This document shows positions 45,060 to 53,327 of a stretch of DNA of 64,000 nt, piece after piece. Made by a program: the position numbers and the translations under genes. Under the pieces are notes generated by a model, which made no database searches, was not told the origin of the DNA, and saw only the letters and a list, made by a program, of their open reading frames with translations. The DNA is taken from contig JAURZE010000005.1 of assembly GCA_030653545.1 (NCBI GenBank), forward strand, positions 124,001 to 188,000, in the 5' to 3' direction. Every line of letters begins with the position of its first letter. The stretch's first letter is position 1. The DNA is from Nitrospira sp. (lineage in GTDB: Bacteria; Nitrospirota; Nitrospiria; Nitrospirales; Nitrospiraceae).

Positions 45060-45281
45060 ATTCAGAGTCCGTCGGGATTGCGGCGCCCGGAGGCGATTTC
45101 GTGAGCCGGAAGCCGCTCGTGAGATCTGCGTGTCGTAACTTCGTCGTGCAAGAGGAGCGCTACGGTGCCGCTGGCTCATCCACTATTCGTGACTTGTCTT
45201 GGCTCGTCGTTCGGTCGGTGCCCGTTGGATCGGCGGGGGACGAGCGAGAGCTTTATGGAGGCGCCGGTGCAGACATACGGT

Positions 45282-45310
45282 GCGGGGCGCGGCGGACCGC
45301 CGCACCCCGC
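45282..45310 (-). terminator. GC-rich hairpin after the minus-strand repeat peptide gene
   Basis: GCGGGGCGCGGCGG (45282-45295) pairs with CCGCCGCACCCCGC (45297-45310), with one G-T pair. It lies 10 bases past the stop of the minus-strand gene at 45320. There is no T-run on that strand, so it may stop or slow transcription only in part. Confidence 0.4.
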
Positions 45311-45319
45311 CGGACCGGC

Positions 45320-45544
45320 CTACTTGCCGCTCTGGTCCTTTTTCTCATCCTTCTTGTCGTCGCTGAACACCACGTGGCCGCCCTTGTCCTTGTGCTCTTC
45401 CTTCTTATCGTCGCCGAACACGACCACGTGGCCGCCCTTGTCCTTCTTCTCTTCTTTCTTATCCTCATCGGCCAGGGCGAGCGTGGACATCGTGCTGAAG
45501 CTGAGGAACGCCACCAAGGCCATCAATCCGTTGAAGCGTGTCAT
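45320..45544 (-). CDS. Small exported protein with repeated Lys/Asp/His-rich motif
   Basis: A 74-residue protein with a clear signal peptide (MTRFNGLMALVAFLSFSTMS, then TLALA as cleavage site). The mature 50 residues are almost entirely two copies of a repeat, KKDKGGHVVVFGDDKKEE and HKDKGGHVVFSDDKKDE. The start is preceded, on the minus strand, by GGAGGTTCCT. Asp, His and Lys richness suggests metal, phosphate or polyanion binding, but there is no recognised family. A GC-rich hairpin follows at 45282-45310. Sandwiched between plus-strand genes, it probably has its own promoter, in the AT-rich region 45545-45640. Confidence 0.65.
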   Translation of the reverse strand: MTRFNGLMALVAFLSFSTMSTLALADEDKKEEKKDKGGHVVVFGDDKKEEHKDKGGHVVFSDDKKDEKKDQSGK

Positions 45545-45710
45545 AGGAACCTCCATAAATGAAAAATAAGGTGAAAATATTATTCCGGTCATGCCCCACG
45601 CAGAACCGATATCGAATTCTTATCAAGCGTGCCGCAGTCGGTACAATGGACAAAATCGCCGAATGGATAGCCGCTCTTGTCTAATGCGCGCAGATCGGAA
45701 AGGAGACACA

Positions 45711-46589
45711 ATGAGTTCCATCGGACAATCCCATATGCTCAATAGAGACCGTGCCATGTCGGATCGCATGACGGCTGTCGGCCGTCTTGAAGAAGTGGTG
45801 TCGACTGCCGAGGACTTCGACCGGGTTGTCTCGCAATCGCTGCCCCTGTTGCTCGACCGGGCGGCCGGCTATACCAGACGTTTTCTTCGGGAAACCGGCC
45901 AGTGGAGCGATGATGTCGCCCATGAAAAATTTGTGCTGCGCTGGGGGGCGGAATATCTCGAACAGTTTCTCGTGTCGGGCCGGAGCGAGGTGCCCTGCCG
46001 TCCGCTCTTCCTGCTGGATTCGATGGTGGCCAGACAGCATAGCCGGCCGGAGCCCTTCTGTTATCACAAGGATCTGCTCACGCCGCTCGGCCGCTTTCTT
46101 GATGGACTGGTAGGGCGCGCAGTCGTCAGCCGTGACGCGCTGATTGCCCTATACCATCATTGTTATGGGTTAGGACCCGGCCAGGTGATTACGGCGCTCC
46201 GGTTGAACGGTTCGGAGAGCCCGCGCATCTACAAGAATTTTCAACGATGGCGGGAGAGCGGATGGAAGCGCACGCTTGATGATATCGGCCTCACGGAAGC
46301 CGACGTGCAAGGGCTGACCGAACAGCAACAGCAGCGACACCGGTTCAACGGCGAGGCCGAACGCCTGCTGCGTTTGGCGCAGGCTCATTATCGGAAGAGT
46401 GAGCCCGACCATTATCCCTGCCTGTCCCGGCATCAGTGGGAGGACATGTTTCTGGAGGGCTACGGGGTTGAATACCGGATCTGGCATCTGGCTCTGTGCC
46501 TGGATTGTCTGCAGTTGACCTGGGATCTTGGGCTTGACGGGGCCTCGGTGACGGAGAAGCCACGCGTGGTTTTCCAGCTCCTGCCGTAA
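45711..46589 (+). CDS. Unknown cytoplasmic protein, possibly sigma-factor-like
   Basis: A 292-residue soluble protein with a clean start (GAAAGGAGACACA, then ATG 45711). Features that recall RNA polymerase sigma factors are an N-terminal helical part (LPLLLDRAAGYTRRFLRETG; QWSDDVAHEKFVLRWGAEYL) and a central HTH-like stretch (YGLGPGQVITALRL, then SPRIYKNFQRWRESGW) in the order region 2 to region 4. A Cys/His-containing C-terminal part follows (HYPCLSRHQWEDMF; HLALCLDCLQLTWDLG). No family is confirmed. The next gene encodes a single-span membrane coiled-coil protein, which mirrors sigma/anti-sigma gene pairs. It could equally be a Nitrospira-specific protein of another function. Confidence 0.6.
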   Translation: MSSIGQSHMLNRDRAMSDRMTAVGRLEEVVSTAEDFDRVVSQSLPLLLDRAAGYTRRFLRETGQWSDDVAHEKFVLRWGAEYLEQFLVSGRSEVPCRPLFLLDSMVARQHSRPEPFCYHKDLLTPLGRFLDGLVGRAVVSRDALIALYHHCYGLGPGQVITALRLNGSESPRIYKNFQRWRESGWKRTLDDIGLTEADVQGLTEQQQQRHRFNGEAERLLRLAQAHYRKSEPDHYPCLSRHQWEDMFLEGYGVEYRIWHLALCLDCLQLTWDLGLDGASVTEKPRVVFQLLP

Positions 46590-46640
46590 GGTGAGTGGAG
46601 TCAAGCTGAGCCGGTGGGAAGCAATGGGAAGGAGGAGGAT

Positions 46641-47906
46641 ATGGATTCCGAACACGAATTTTCAGGCTATCGCGAGCACCTGCTGAATGCCATACGGACA
46701 GGGCCCCGGCGATCCGGTTGCGGCGGATCTGACCCGATCCATGTCTTTGTGAATCAGCGGCGCGTCGGCTTGTTGGAAAGTGCGGGCGCCGAAGCCACAT
46801 TGCAGGTTCAGAGTCAGACTTCCGTTGACAGTGTTCAGCTGCGATCGGAAGATGGTGTGCTTCTCGGCGGACTGTCCGCTCCCGAGTATGGATTCAGGAG
46901 TTGTCGCATTGCCCTTACGCGAGCCGCCGTCGAACTCCGCGTTCATAATACTGCGCACGGCGGATCGGTCAATGCCGTGTTTCAACCTGTGCAGGGGTTC
47001 TGGAGCCGGGCGCGGCAAGCATGGAGCAGCGTAGCCGGAGGCACGGTCCCGCATCCGCTCACCGTTCCCCGCACTGGCGGCCGGGCACTTGTGTTCACAC
47101 AGATCCTGCTGGCCGTCACGTTGGCCGGACTGGTTACCGATCGGTTCACCGGCTGGATGACGCCGGTGAAGCCGCCGTTGACCGTTACGCAGGCAGAAGT
47201 CCCCTGGGCGGCCCCGCTTGCGGAAGTGACCAAGCTTGAGCGGCAACTCGTCGAACTCGCGCAGATGCAATCGAAAGCGATCGATACCATTCAGTCGCAG
47301 CAACAGGGAATGGCGCAACTCCAGCGGACGATGGCCAAGTTGTCCTCGACCCAGGAAACCGTCGCGTCCAGCGTGCTGACCGTGAAGCAGGAGATCGAAC
47401 AACGGCGGAAGGGGGCAGGCCGAGATACCGATCGTATGACGCGCGTGCTGATGAGCAAAGCCCTCAGTGAGCAGGAGCAGCTGGAAGCCGAGATCCACAG
47501 TCTGGTGATCGCGAACGAGCGGCTTGCCCGTGAACGGGCACAGTTGGAGCAACATAATCAAGAACTGAGCAAACGCCTGAAAACTGCCGGCACGGATATC
47601 TCAAAAGCGGTCGTTCCGGATCGTGAGAAACCGTTGGTGGCGCAGCAGAGTGCTCCGTCTCAATCGCCGCCGGTGGCGGAAGTGAAAGCCGTTCAACAGC
47701 CTCCGTTCTTATTCTGGGTCACGTTCAGTGAAGGGACCAGCCAGGACAGTATCGACCAGTGGGTGCGCGAGATGCGTGGGCGCAAGGGCGCTTTGTCGGA
47801 CGGCTGGCAGGCCGTGGAGATTCTTCCGCCCACCGAGCCGATGGAACGTTTTCTGGACCAGCTTAAACAGGCGAAAATCGTCAAGGCGGTGAAAGTCAAC
47901 CGGTGA
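46641..47906 (+). CDS. Single-span membrane protein with periplasmic coiled coil
   Basis: A 421-residue protein (AAGGAGGAGGAT directly upstream). The N-terminal part (1-140) is predicted cytoplasmic and beta-rich (HVFVNQRRVGLLESAGAEAT; RIALTRAAVELRVHN). One membrane helix lies at about 148-170 (ALVFTQILLAVTLAGLVTDR). Residues 195-320 are a long coiled coil (VTKLERQLVELAQMQSKAID; EQEQLEAEIHSLVIANERLA). A small C-terminal domain follows (FLFWVTFSEGTSQDSIDQWV; KQAKIVKAVKVNR). It lies 51 bases after the sigma-like gene. The topology suits a membrane-tethered regulator sensing the periplasm, an anti-sigma-like role being inference. Confidence 0.6.
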   Translation: MDSEHEFSGYREHLLNAIRTGPRRSGCGGSDPIHVFVNQRRVGLLESAGAEATLQVQSQTSVDSVQLRSEDGVLLGGLSAPEYGFRSCRIALTRAAVELRVHNTAHGGSVNAVFQPVQGFWSRARQAWSSVAGGTVPHPLTVPRTGGRALVFTQILLAVTLAGLVTDRFTGWMTPVKPPLTVTQAEVPWAAPLAEVTKLERQLVELAQMQSKAIDTIQSQQQGMAQLQRTMAKLSSTQETVASSVLTVKQEIEQRRKGAGRDTDRMTRVLMSKALSEQEQLEAEIHSLVIANERLARERAQLEQHNQELSKRLKTAGTDISKAVVPDREKPLVAQQSAPSQSPPVAEVKAVQQPPFLFWVTFSEGTSQDSIDQWVREMRGRKGALSDGWQAVEILPPTEPMERFLDQLKQAKIVKAVKVNR

Positions 47907-48335
47907 ACCGGAACGGGATCCTATCCGGTGCGACTCCCGTGCCGGACGGAAGCGGCCGCAGGTCCTGCCTCTCTGAACCCCCTGTCACGGGGTTGCCTTA
48001 TTAGCTCCTTCTCTCCCTCCCACCAATAGGGGGGTGCGGTCGGGATGTTTGTTTGTCAAAAAGACGAATATGGCTTGGTCTCTCCCGGAAGACGATCCGT
48101 CCCGCCGCACCATCGCCACAGTATGTCTGCGCGATTCGCCCATCACAGTATACGGAGGGACTTCTCAAGGGTGGTACGCAGCAAGTGACCTGGCCATCGC
48201 CTGAGCCTCGGATCGCCGGCTGCCACAAAAACCCGATGGGAGTCAAGCCGTCGATGCTAGACATAATTTGATGGAGGCCGCCGGTTTTGTCTGTTGCGGC
48301 TAACTCAGTCGGTTTATAGAATCACACCATGAAGA
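47907..48335. other. Intergenic stretch, no firm gene
   Basis: A short hairpin (AACCCC to GGGGTT, near 47977-47995) lies 70 bases after the membrane coiled-coil gene and may end its transcript. Farther on, a 44-codon frame (48070-48204, MAWSLPEDDPSRRT start) and a longer overlapping frame exist, but neither has a good ribosome binding site or similarity. No riboswitch or mobile element was recognised. Confidence 0.4.
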
Positions 48336-48689
48336 GTGGGCTGGCGGTATCATGCCGGAAAGGTGGTCGTGTCGGGTTTGATCTCCGGAGACCAGGGAAA
48401 GGTGCCCTATGCCCTCGTGGAGATGCATCGCCATGGTCCTGGCACTCACTTGTTCGGGCGCGCGACGCCTGGGCAGGCGCAAGAGCCTGCGGCGGTCATG
48501 ACGACGATCAGGGGAGTCTTGATCAGTATCAAAGGGGATGTGTATCTGATGCAGGATCTTTCCGGACGGTTTGTGACGTTTCATGCCGACGCGAATACGC
48601 AACGGCAGCGTCTCGTCGTGCCAGGGGAGCGAATCGAAGTTCAGGTGTCGACAACTCAACGGGCGATATCGATCAAACCGGCCCAGTAA
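48336..48689 (+). CDS. Small exported-type protein, leader probably frameshifted
   Basis: The second half of this frame (from about 48495) encodes MTTIRGVLISIKGDVYLMQD, then LSGRFVTFHADANTQRQR and ERIEVQVSTTQRAISIKPAQ, a small beta-barrel-like domain of the kind common in periplasmic proteins of nitrifiers. Before it, GQAQEPAAV looks like a signal peptidase site, but the preceding residues in this frame are not hydrophobic. A hydrophobic leader (CIAMVLALTCSGA) is present in a different frame at 48412-48460. A one- or two-base change near 48460-48475 would join them. The start codon is therefore uncertain (GTG 48336 or ATG 48423 in this frame). Either a recent frameshift or a sequencing error is likely. 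Confidence 0.5.
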   Translation: MGWRYHAGKVVVSGLISGDQGKVPYALVEMHRHGPGTHLFGRATPGQAQEPAAVMTTIRGVLISIKGDVYLMQDLSGRFVTFHADANTQRQRLVVPGERIEVQVSTTQRAISIKPAQ

Positions 48690-48741
48690 TCGAAACGATC
48701 GTCGGCATCGATCGATCAACAGTGGCTGAAAGGAACGGATC

Positions 48742-49884
48742 ATGAGAATCGCGCAAGTCTCTCCGCTGTGGGAAAGCGTCCCCCCAAAATTGTACGGCGG
48801 AACGGAACGAATCGTGTCGTATGTCACGGAGGAGCTGGTGCGACTGGGACACGACGTGACGCTGTTCGCCAGCGGAGACTCCCGGACGGCCGCGCGCCTG
48901 GAAGCGATCTGTCCGCAGGCGCTGCGCCTGAACACGGGCATCTTCAACCGGGATGCCCCGATGATTATGCTGCAAGAGCGTGCTATGGGCGCGGCGGGCG
49001 ACTTTGACGTGATCCACTCGCACTTGGATTTCCTGGGCTTTCCCTTGGCCAGAAGAAATGCTGTGCCAGTCGTGACCACCCTCCACGGGCGTCTCGATCT
49101 GCCGGAACTGGAGCCGGTGTTTCAAGAATATGCTGAGATGCCGCTGGTCTCAATTTCGGGTGCGCAGCGCATACCGCTGCCCCGGGCGAACTGGCAGGCG
49201 ACGATACATCACGGGCTGCCGCGCGGCCTGTATTCGTTCCATCCGCAACCGGAAGGATATCTGGCGTTTCTCGGGCGTATTTCTCCTGAGAAGCGGCCAG
49301 ACCATGCCATCGCGCTGGCCAAGCGGACCGGGCTTCCGTTGCGCATCGCCGCCAAGGTCGATCCCGCAGACGAGCAGTACTACCGCAAAGAGATCGAGCC
49401 GTTGCTCGACCATCCGCTCATTGAATTCCTTGGCGAGATTTCAGATGCGGAGAAAAATGACTTTGTCGGGAATGCCCTGGCGCTCGTCTGCCCCTACGAC
49501 TGGCCGGAACCCTTTGGGCTGGTGTTGATCGAAGCGCTTGCATGCGGCACGCCGGTGTTGGCCTACCGGCGGGGATCGATCCCCGAAGTCATTGATCACG
49601 AAGTCACGGGCTTTGTGTGTGAGACACCGACGGAGATGGCGGAAGCAGTCGGGCGGCTCCCACTGATCGACCGGCGGCGTTGCCGGTCGGCATTTGAGGA
49701 ACGGTTTACCGCCGATCGCATGGCGCGGGATTACGTCGCGCTGTTTGAGCGCTTGATTGCACAGAAATCCGCACAGGTTTCGCCGCGCACCAGTTCGAAG
49801 ACCTCACGGCAGCCCATTGAGGATCCCTCCTCAGGGCGGCGTTCCGACGGGTCCTTGCGCATCGCCGGAGGCCGGCATGCCTGA
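48742..49884 (+). CDS. GT4-family glycosyltransferase
   Basis: A 380-residue GT-B glycosyltransferase, predicted cytoplasmic. N-terminal acceptor part: MRIAQVSPLWESVPPKLYGG, DVIHSHLDFLGFPLARRN and VTTLHGRLDLPEL. C-terminal donor part: AFLGRISPEKRPDHAIALAK, FVGNALALVCPYDWPEPFGL and EALACGTPVLAYRRGSIPEV, the GT4 nucleotide-sugar motif. It may add a sugar to an oligosaccharide, lipid or small molecule; the substrate is unknown. A low-complexity C-terminal tail of about 40 residues (SPRTSSKTSRQPIEDPSSGR) extends past the fold and overlaps the MFS gene start. It heads a run of overlapping genes to 55492. Confidence 0.88.
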   Translation: MRIAQVSPLWESVPPKLYGGTERIVSYVTEELVRLGHDVTLFASGDSRTAARLEAICPQALRLNTGIFNRDAPMIMLQERAMGAAGDFDVIHSHLDFLGFPLARRNAVPVVTTLHGRLDLPELEPVFQEYAEMPLVSISGAQRIPLPRANWQATIHHGLPRGLYSFHPQPEGYLAFLGRISPEKRPDHAIALAKRTGLPLRIAAKVDPADEQYYRKEIEPLLDHPLIEFLGEISDAEKNDFVGNALALVCPYDWPEPFGLVLIEALACGTPVLAYRRGSIPEVIDHEVTGFVCETPTEMAEAVGRLPLIDRRRCRSAFEERFTADRMARDYVALFERLIAQKSAQVSPRTSSKTSRQPIEDPSSGRRSDGSLRIAGGRHA

Positions 49885-51217
49885 TGAATTCACCGAGAAG
49901 GTGGATGCCGGCCCCGCTCAGGGCACCTCCCGCGGTTGGGAGTTGCTCAGAACCAGGGACTTCGGTTTCCTGTTCGCCGGCCAGACGATCTCTCAGATCG
50001 GCGACAGCCTGAACAAAGTGGCGCTGCTCTGGTTTGTGTACGAGCTGACCGGCTCGGCCCTCAAGATGACGGTTGTCGGCCTGCTCCAGACGCTGCCGCC
50101 GCTACTCTTCGGGGCGCTGATCGGTGTGTATCTGGACCGCGTCAGAAAGAAGCCGGTAATGATTGGGGTCGATCTGCTGCGGACCCTGCTGATCCTGCTT
50201 ATCCCCTTACTCCACTTGGCAGGCGCCTTGACACTGGAGCGGCTCTATGCCCTGGTGTTCGTCAACGGGATCGTCTCAACCATCTTCGGCCCGGCTTTGG
50301 CCTCCGCCGTCCCGTTGATTGTGCCCAAAGACCGGCTTGTCGCCGCCAATGCCTTGATGCAATCGACGACCAATATCGGGCTGCTGGTGGGGCCTGTGAT
50401 TAGCGGGGTCGGGATTGCGATGGTGGGAGCCCAAAACGTGCTATATGCGGATGCGGCCACATTTTTGCTCTCCGCGCTGTGCATATTGCCCATCAGAATT
50501 AACGAAGCACTTCCCTGCGTGAACGGGGAGAGAAGAGGCTGGACAGACGGTGTGGGGCAGGACCTCCTTGCCGGGTTTCGCTTCGTGTTTGTTGAACAGA
50601 AGACGGTCCTGCTGTTGATGCTGACCGCAGCACTGTACAGTGTGGGAGTCAGCGCGTTCGTCTTCCTGCTTCCTGTCGTCGCGAAAGAGGTGCTGGGAAT
50701 GGGGCCGATGGAGCTGGGCTGGCTTTGGTCATCGCTCGGGGTCGGGATGTTGATTGCCTCGCTCTGGCTCACGTCCACTACGCATGGGAATGTGTCCCGG
50801 CGGCTGCGCCTCATGGCGGGAGCCTTGGCTGTCGGCGGATTTGCCGTCGGTGCGCTCAATATTTTTCAGGCCCCCCTGGTGGCAGGCGCTTTGATTGCGG
50901 TGATCGGAGGCAGCACTGCTTTGTTTACTCCGCTCGTCTGGACTATGCTCCAAGAGCTGACGCCCGCCCATATGCTGGGTCGTGTGTTTACGAGTTTCGC
51001 GACCGGCGGGATGGCCGCGTCGATGGCCGGAATGGCGGGGTTCGGATGGGCCGCCGACGTCATGGGGCCAGGCGTCAGTCTCGCAGGCATCAGTTTGATT
51101 CTGTTGACGACTGCGGTGATGGCGGGAGTGTTCAGCCGACACAAGCCGTCTGCGCCGAGTGTGACGGCGGCTCACGGGTCCGGGACCTTCTCGCCCCAAC
51201 CGGTCGCGGCCTCCTGA
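49877..51217 (+). CDS. MFS transporter, copy 1
   Basis: A 446-residue 12-helix major facilitator protein (MFS_3-like). After a short cytoplasmic start comes LLRTRDFGFLFAGQTISQIG, ALLWFVYELTGSALKMTVVG and the loop motif IGVYLDRVRKKPVMI (motif A). A second half begins near residue 225. The best-known relatives export siderophores or drugs. ATG 49877 (GGAGGCCGGC upstream) overlaps the glycosyltransferase end; a longer upstream frame is not needed. It is paralogous to the gene at 52041, with the BON protein between them. Confidence 0.88.
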   Translation: MPDEFTEKVDAGPAQGTSRGWELLRTRDFGFLFAGQTISQIGDSLNKVALLWFVYELTGSALKMTVVGLLQTLPPLLFGALIGVYLDRVRKKPVMIGVDLLRTLLILLIPLLHLAGALTLERLYALVFVNGIVSTIFGPALASAVPLIVPKDRLVAANALMQSTTNIGLLVGPVISGVGIAMVGAQNVLYADAATFLLSALCILPIRINEALPCVNGERRGWTDGVGQDLLAGFRFVFVEQKTVLLLMLTAALYSVGVSAFVFLLPVVAKEVLGMGPMELGWLWSSLGVGMLIASLWLTSTTHGNVSRRLRLMAGALAVGGFAVGALNIFQAPLVAGALIAVIGGSTALFTPLVWTMLQELTPAHMLGRVFTSFATGGMAASMAGMAGFGWAADVMGPGVSLAGISLILLTTAVMAGVFSRHKPSAPSVTAAHGSGTFSPQPVAAS

Positions 51218-51261
51218 CGAGGCCGCGTCGGGAACCAATTTCTACCGTATTTAGGCACACT

Positions 51262-52041
51262 ATGAACACACCGGCAAGGTTGGCGATAAAGGGTGCTTCA
51301 CGCACGAATGTATGGTCAAGCCGACTGTTTTTTTTCACATGGGCAGGAGGTTGCCTCCTGTCTGTGCTAGCCGGCACCGCGTGGCCGGAGCAGTCCGACA
51401 AAGAAAAGGGACCTGACAAATCTCCCGCTCAGCTGCATAATACCGGGCCGTCTCAGCCTCCTGTTGAAACCCAGCCTGCTCCCCCCAAACTTTCCGGTGA
51501 AACCAAACCGCAACCCCGCGTCACCCCTCCCGCGAAGGCCGACGCTCAGCCGGAGCACGATGTCAAGGAGAAAGAAACCTCCAAGAGACCGGTAGGGTCC
51601 CTTATTCTTACGGTCAAACTCGCGTTGCTGGCCGATTCCAGGCTGTTCCACTATGAGCTCGATGCCGAGGAGGATGAGCAGGCAATCACGCTGACCGGGC
51701 GCGTCTCAAGCGAGGAGGAGAAAATCATCGCCTCGGATGTTGCCCGCTTGGTTCCGGGAGTCAAAGCGGTCGCCAACAAGCTTGAGGTGTCTAAGGACCT
51801 TTCACGGGCGCTGGTCAGGAAGCTGGACGACAATATTACCGTCCTTGTCAAAGAGCGGTTCGCGAAAAGCGCCACGCTGAAAACGGCGAACTTCGACGTG
51901 AAAACCGATGAAGGCATCGTGTCGCTGAGCGGGGTTGTGCGCTTTCAGGTCATTGTTCTTGAAGCGGCTGAGGCGGCCCGGCACGTGCCGGGAGTCAGGG
52001 CCGTCAAGACAGAGAAAGTGCGGCTGGAGGGTGAAGGCTAA
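51262..52041 (+). CDS. Exported BON-domain protein
   Basis: A 259-residue protein. A hydrophobic segment (about residues 20-40, LFFFTWAGGCLLSVLAGTAW) is a signal or anchor. A Pro/Lys/Glu-rich linker (about 45-110, PPVETQPAPPKLSGETKPQP) is followed by two BON domains: one at about 112-175 (LTVKLALLADSRLFHYELDA, ITLTGRVSSEEEKIIASDVA) and one at about 185-255 (ITVLVKERFAKSATLKTANF, GIVSLSGVVRFQVIVLEAAE). BON domains bind lipid or peptidoglycan surfaces in the periplasm. Stop and next start overlap as TAATG. The MFS genes on both sides suggest a shared export or envelope function. Confidence 0.85.
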   Translation: MNTPARLAIKGASRTNVWSSRLFFFTWAGGCLLSVLAGTAWPEQSDKEKGPDKSPAQLHNTGPSQPPVETQPAPPKLSGETKPQPRVTPPAKADAQPEHDVKEKETSKRPVGSLILTVKLALLADSRLFHYELDAEEDEQAITLTGRVSSEEEKIIASDVARLVPGVKAVANKLEVSKDLSRALVRKLDDNITVLVKERFAKSATLKTANFDVKTDEGIVSLSGVVRFQVIVLEAAEAARHVPGVRAVKTEKVRLEGEG

Positions 52042-53327
52042 TGCCGGGCCGTCTCGGCCCTGCGCCATCCACCGCTCCCGCTCGTCTCCTTACGCATCGT
52101 CCCTTGCTGCTGACCCGCGATTTCGGACTGGTCTGGTCCGGACAGCTGATCTCTCAAATCGGCGACGGCATTTCCAAGCTGGCCCTCTTGTGGTTCGTTT
52201 ACGCGATCACCGGCTCGCCGCTCAAAACTTCCATCATCGGTCTCCTCCAGACCATCCCGCCGATCGTCCTGGGTCCGGTCATCGGCGTGTATGTGGACCG
52301 GCTGCCGAAAAAGCTCCTCCTCATCGTCAGTGATCTGCTTCGCGCGTTGTTGATCGGGCTGATTCCTTGTCTCATCCCGGTTGAGTCGTTTACGGTCACC
52401 GTGCTCTACGCGCTGGTTCTGCTGCATGCCATTGCAACCGCCGTGTTCGGCCCCGCGCTCACGGCCGCGATACCAGCCATCGTGCCCAAGACGCAATTTA
52501 CCGCAGCCAATGCGCTTCTGCAGGGCACCACCAGTCTCGGGATCATCTTCGGTCCGGCGCTTAGCGGGCTGGGGATCGCAGCCTATGGATCGCAGGAAGT
52601 CCTCTGCTTGAACGCTGCGACCTACATGGTGTCGGCGGGCTTCCTGCTGTTCGTGCGTTTCGCCGATCCTCTTCCGAAAGGACTCCCTGCGGTTGCATCG
52701 ACGACCCTGCTGGAGGATCTACGCGAGGGGCTGCGCTACAGCATCGTGAGCCAGCCGCTCATTCTGTTCTTGACCGCGACGGCGGCGCTGTATACCTTCG
52801 GCACCAGTGCCCTGACGGCGCTCTTTCCCGTGTTCGCCAGAAAACTGCTCGACTTAGGTCCGGTCGAGGTCGGCTATCTGTGGTCGACGTTAGGCGTGGG
52901 TTTGCTGTTCACGTCGGTCGGGCTCCTGCGGATCACAGACTGGACGCTCAAGGAACGGATGCGGCTGATTGTCGCCACAAGTGTCTTGAGCGGCGTTGCC
53001 ATCTGTGCGCTGACCGTGACGCCCGATCCATACCAGGCCGGTTTCTTAATGGCCGTGATCGGCAGCGGGATGGGCGCGTTCACGCCGATTGCCTGGGGCG
53101 TCATTCAGGAACTCGCCCCCAGCCATATGCTCGGCCGGATACTAGGGCTATACGGAACCGGCGCCATGATCGCTGCCATCATCGGCATTTCCGCATTCGG
53201 ATGGATCGCCGAACGGCAGGGTCCTGAAACCGGCCTTCTTGGAATCGGCATGGTGCTGCTTGTGACCGGACTGGTCGCCGAACGGATGACTCGCAGAAGT
53301 GCGACGCACCAAGGGAATGGTTCATGA
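52041..53327 (+). CDS. MFS transporter, copy 2
   Basis: A 428-residue 12-helix MFS protein clearly paralogous to the one at 49877: LLTRDFGLVWSGQLISQIGD and ALLWFVYAITGSPLKTSIIG, then IGVYVDRLPKKLLLIVSDLL, align almost position for position. Divergence is large enough that this is an old duplication. The start overlaps the BON gene stop (TAATG), and the stop overlaps the debranching enzyme start (ATGA), so it is tightly coupled to both. The substrate is unknown; an oligosaccharide or small-molecule export role would fit neighbours. Confidence 0.88.
   Translation: MPGRLGPAPSTAPARLLTHRPLLLTRDFGLVWSGQLISQIGDGISKLALLWFVYAITGSPLKTSIIGLLQTIPPIVLGPVIGVYVDRLPKKLLLIVSDLLRALLIGLIPCLIPVESFTVTVLYALVLLHAIATAVFGPALTAAIPAIVPKTQFTAANALLQGTTSLGIIFGPALSGLGIAAYGSQEVLCLNAATYMVSAGFLLFVRFADPLPKGLPAVASTTLLEDLREGLRYSIVSQPLILFLTATAALYTFGTSALTALFPVFARKLLDLGPVEVGYLWSTLGVGLLFTSVGLLRITDWTLKERMRLIVATSVLSGVAICALTVTPDPYQAGFLMAVIGSGMGAFTPIAWGVIQELAPSHMLGRILGLYGTGAMIAAIIGISAFGWIAERQGPETGLLGIGMVLLVTGLVAERMTRRSATHQGNGS

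Noticed and set aside
47907-47990. Possible cobalamin-type riboswitch after the membrane coiled-coil gene
   Set aside because: Short GC-rich blocks recall the B12 box, but the conserved core is absent and no transport or cobalamin gene follows.
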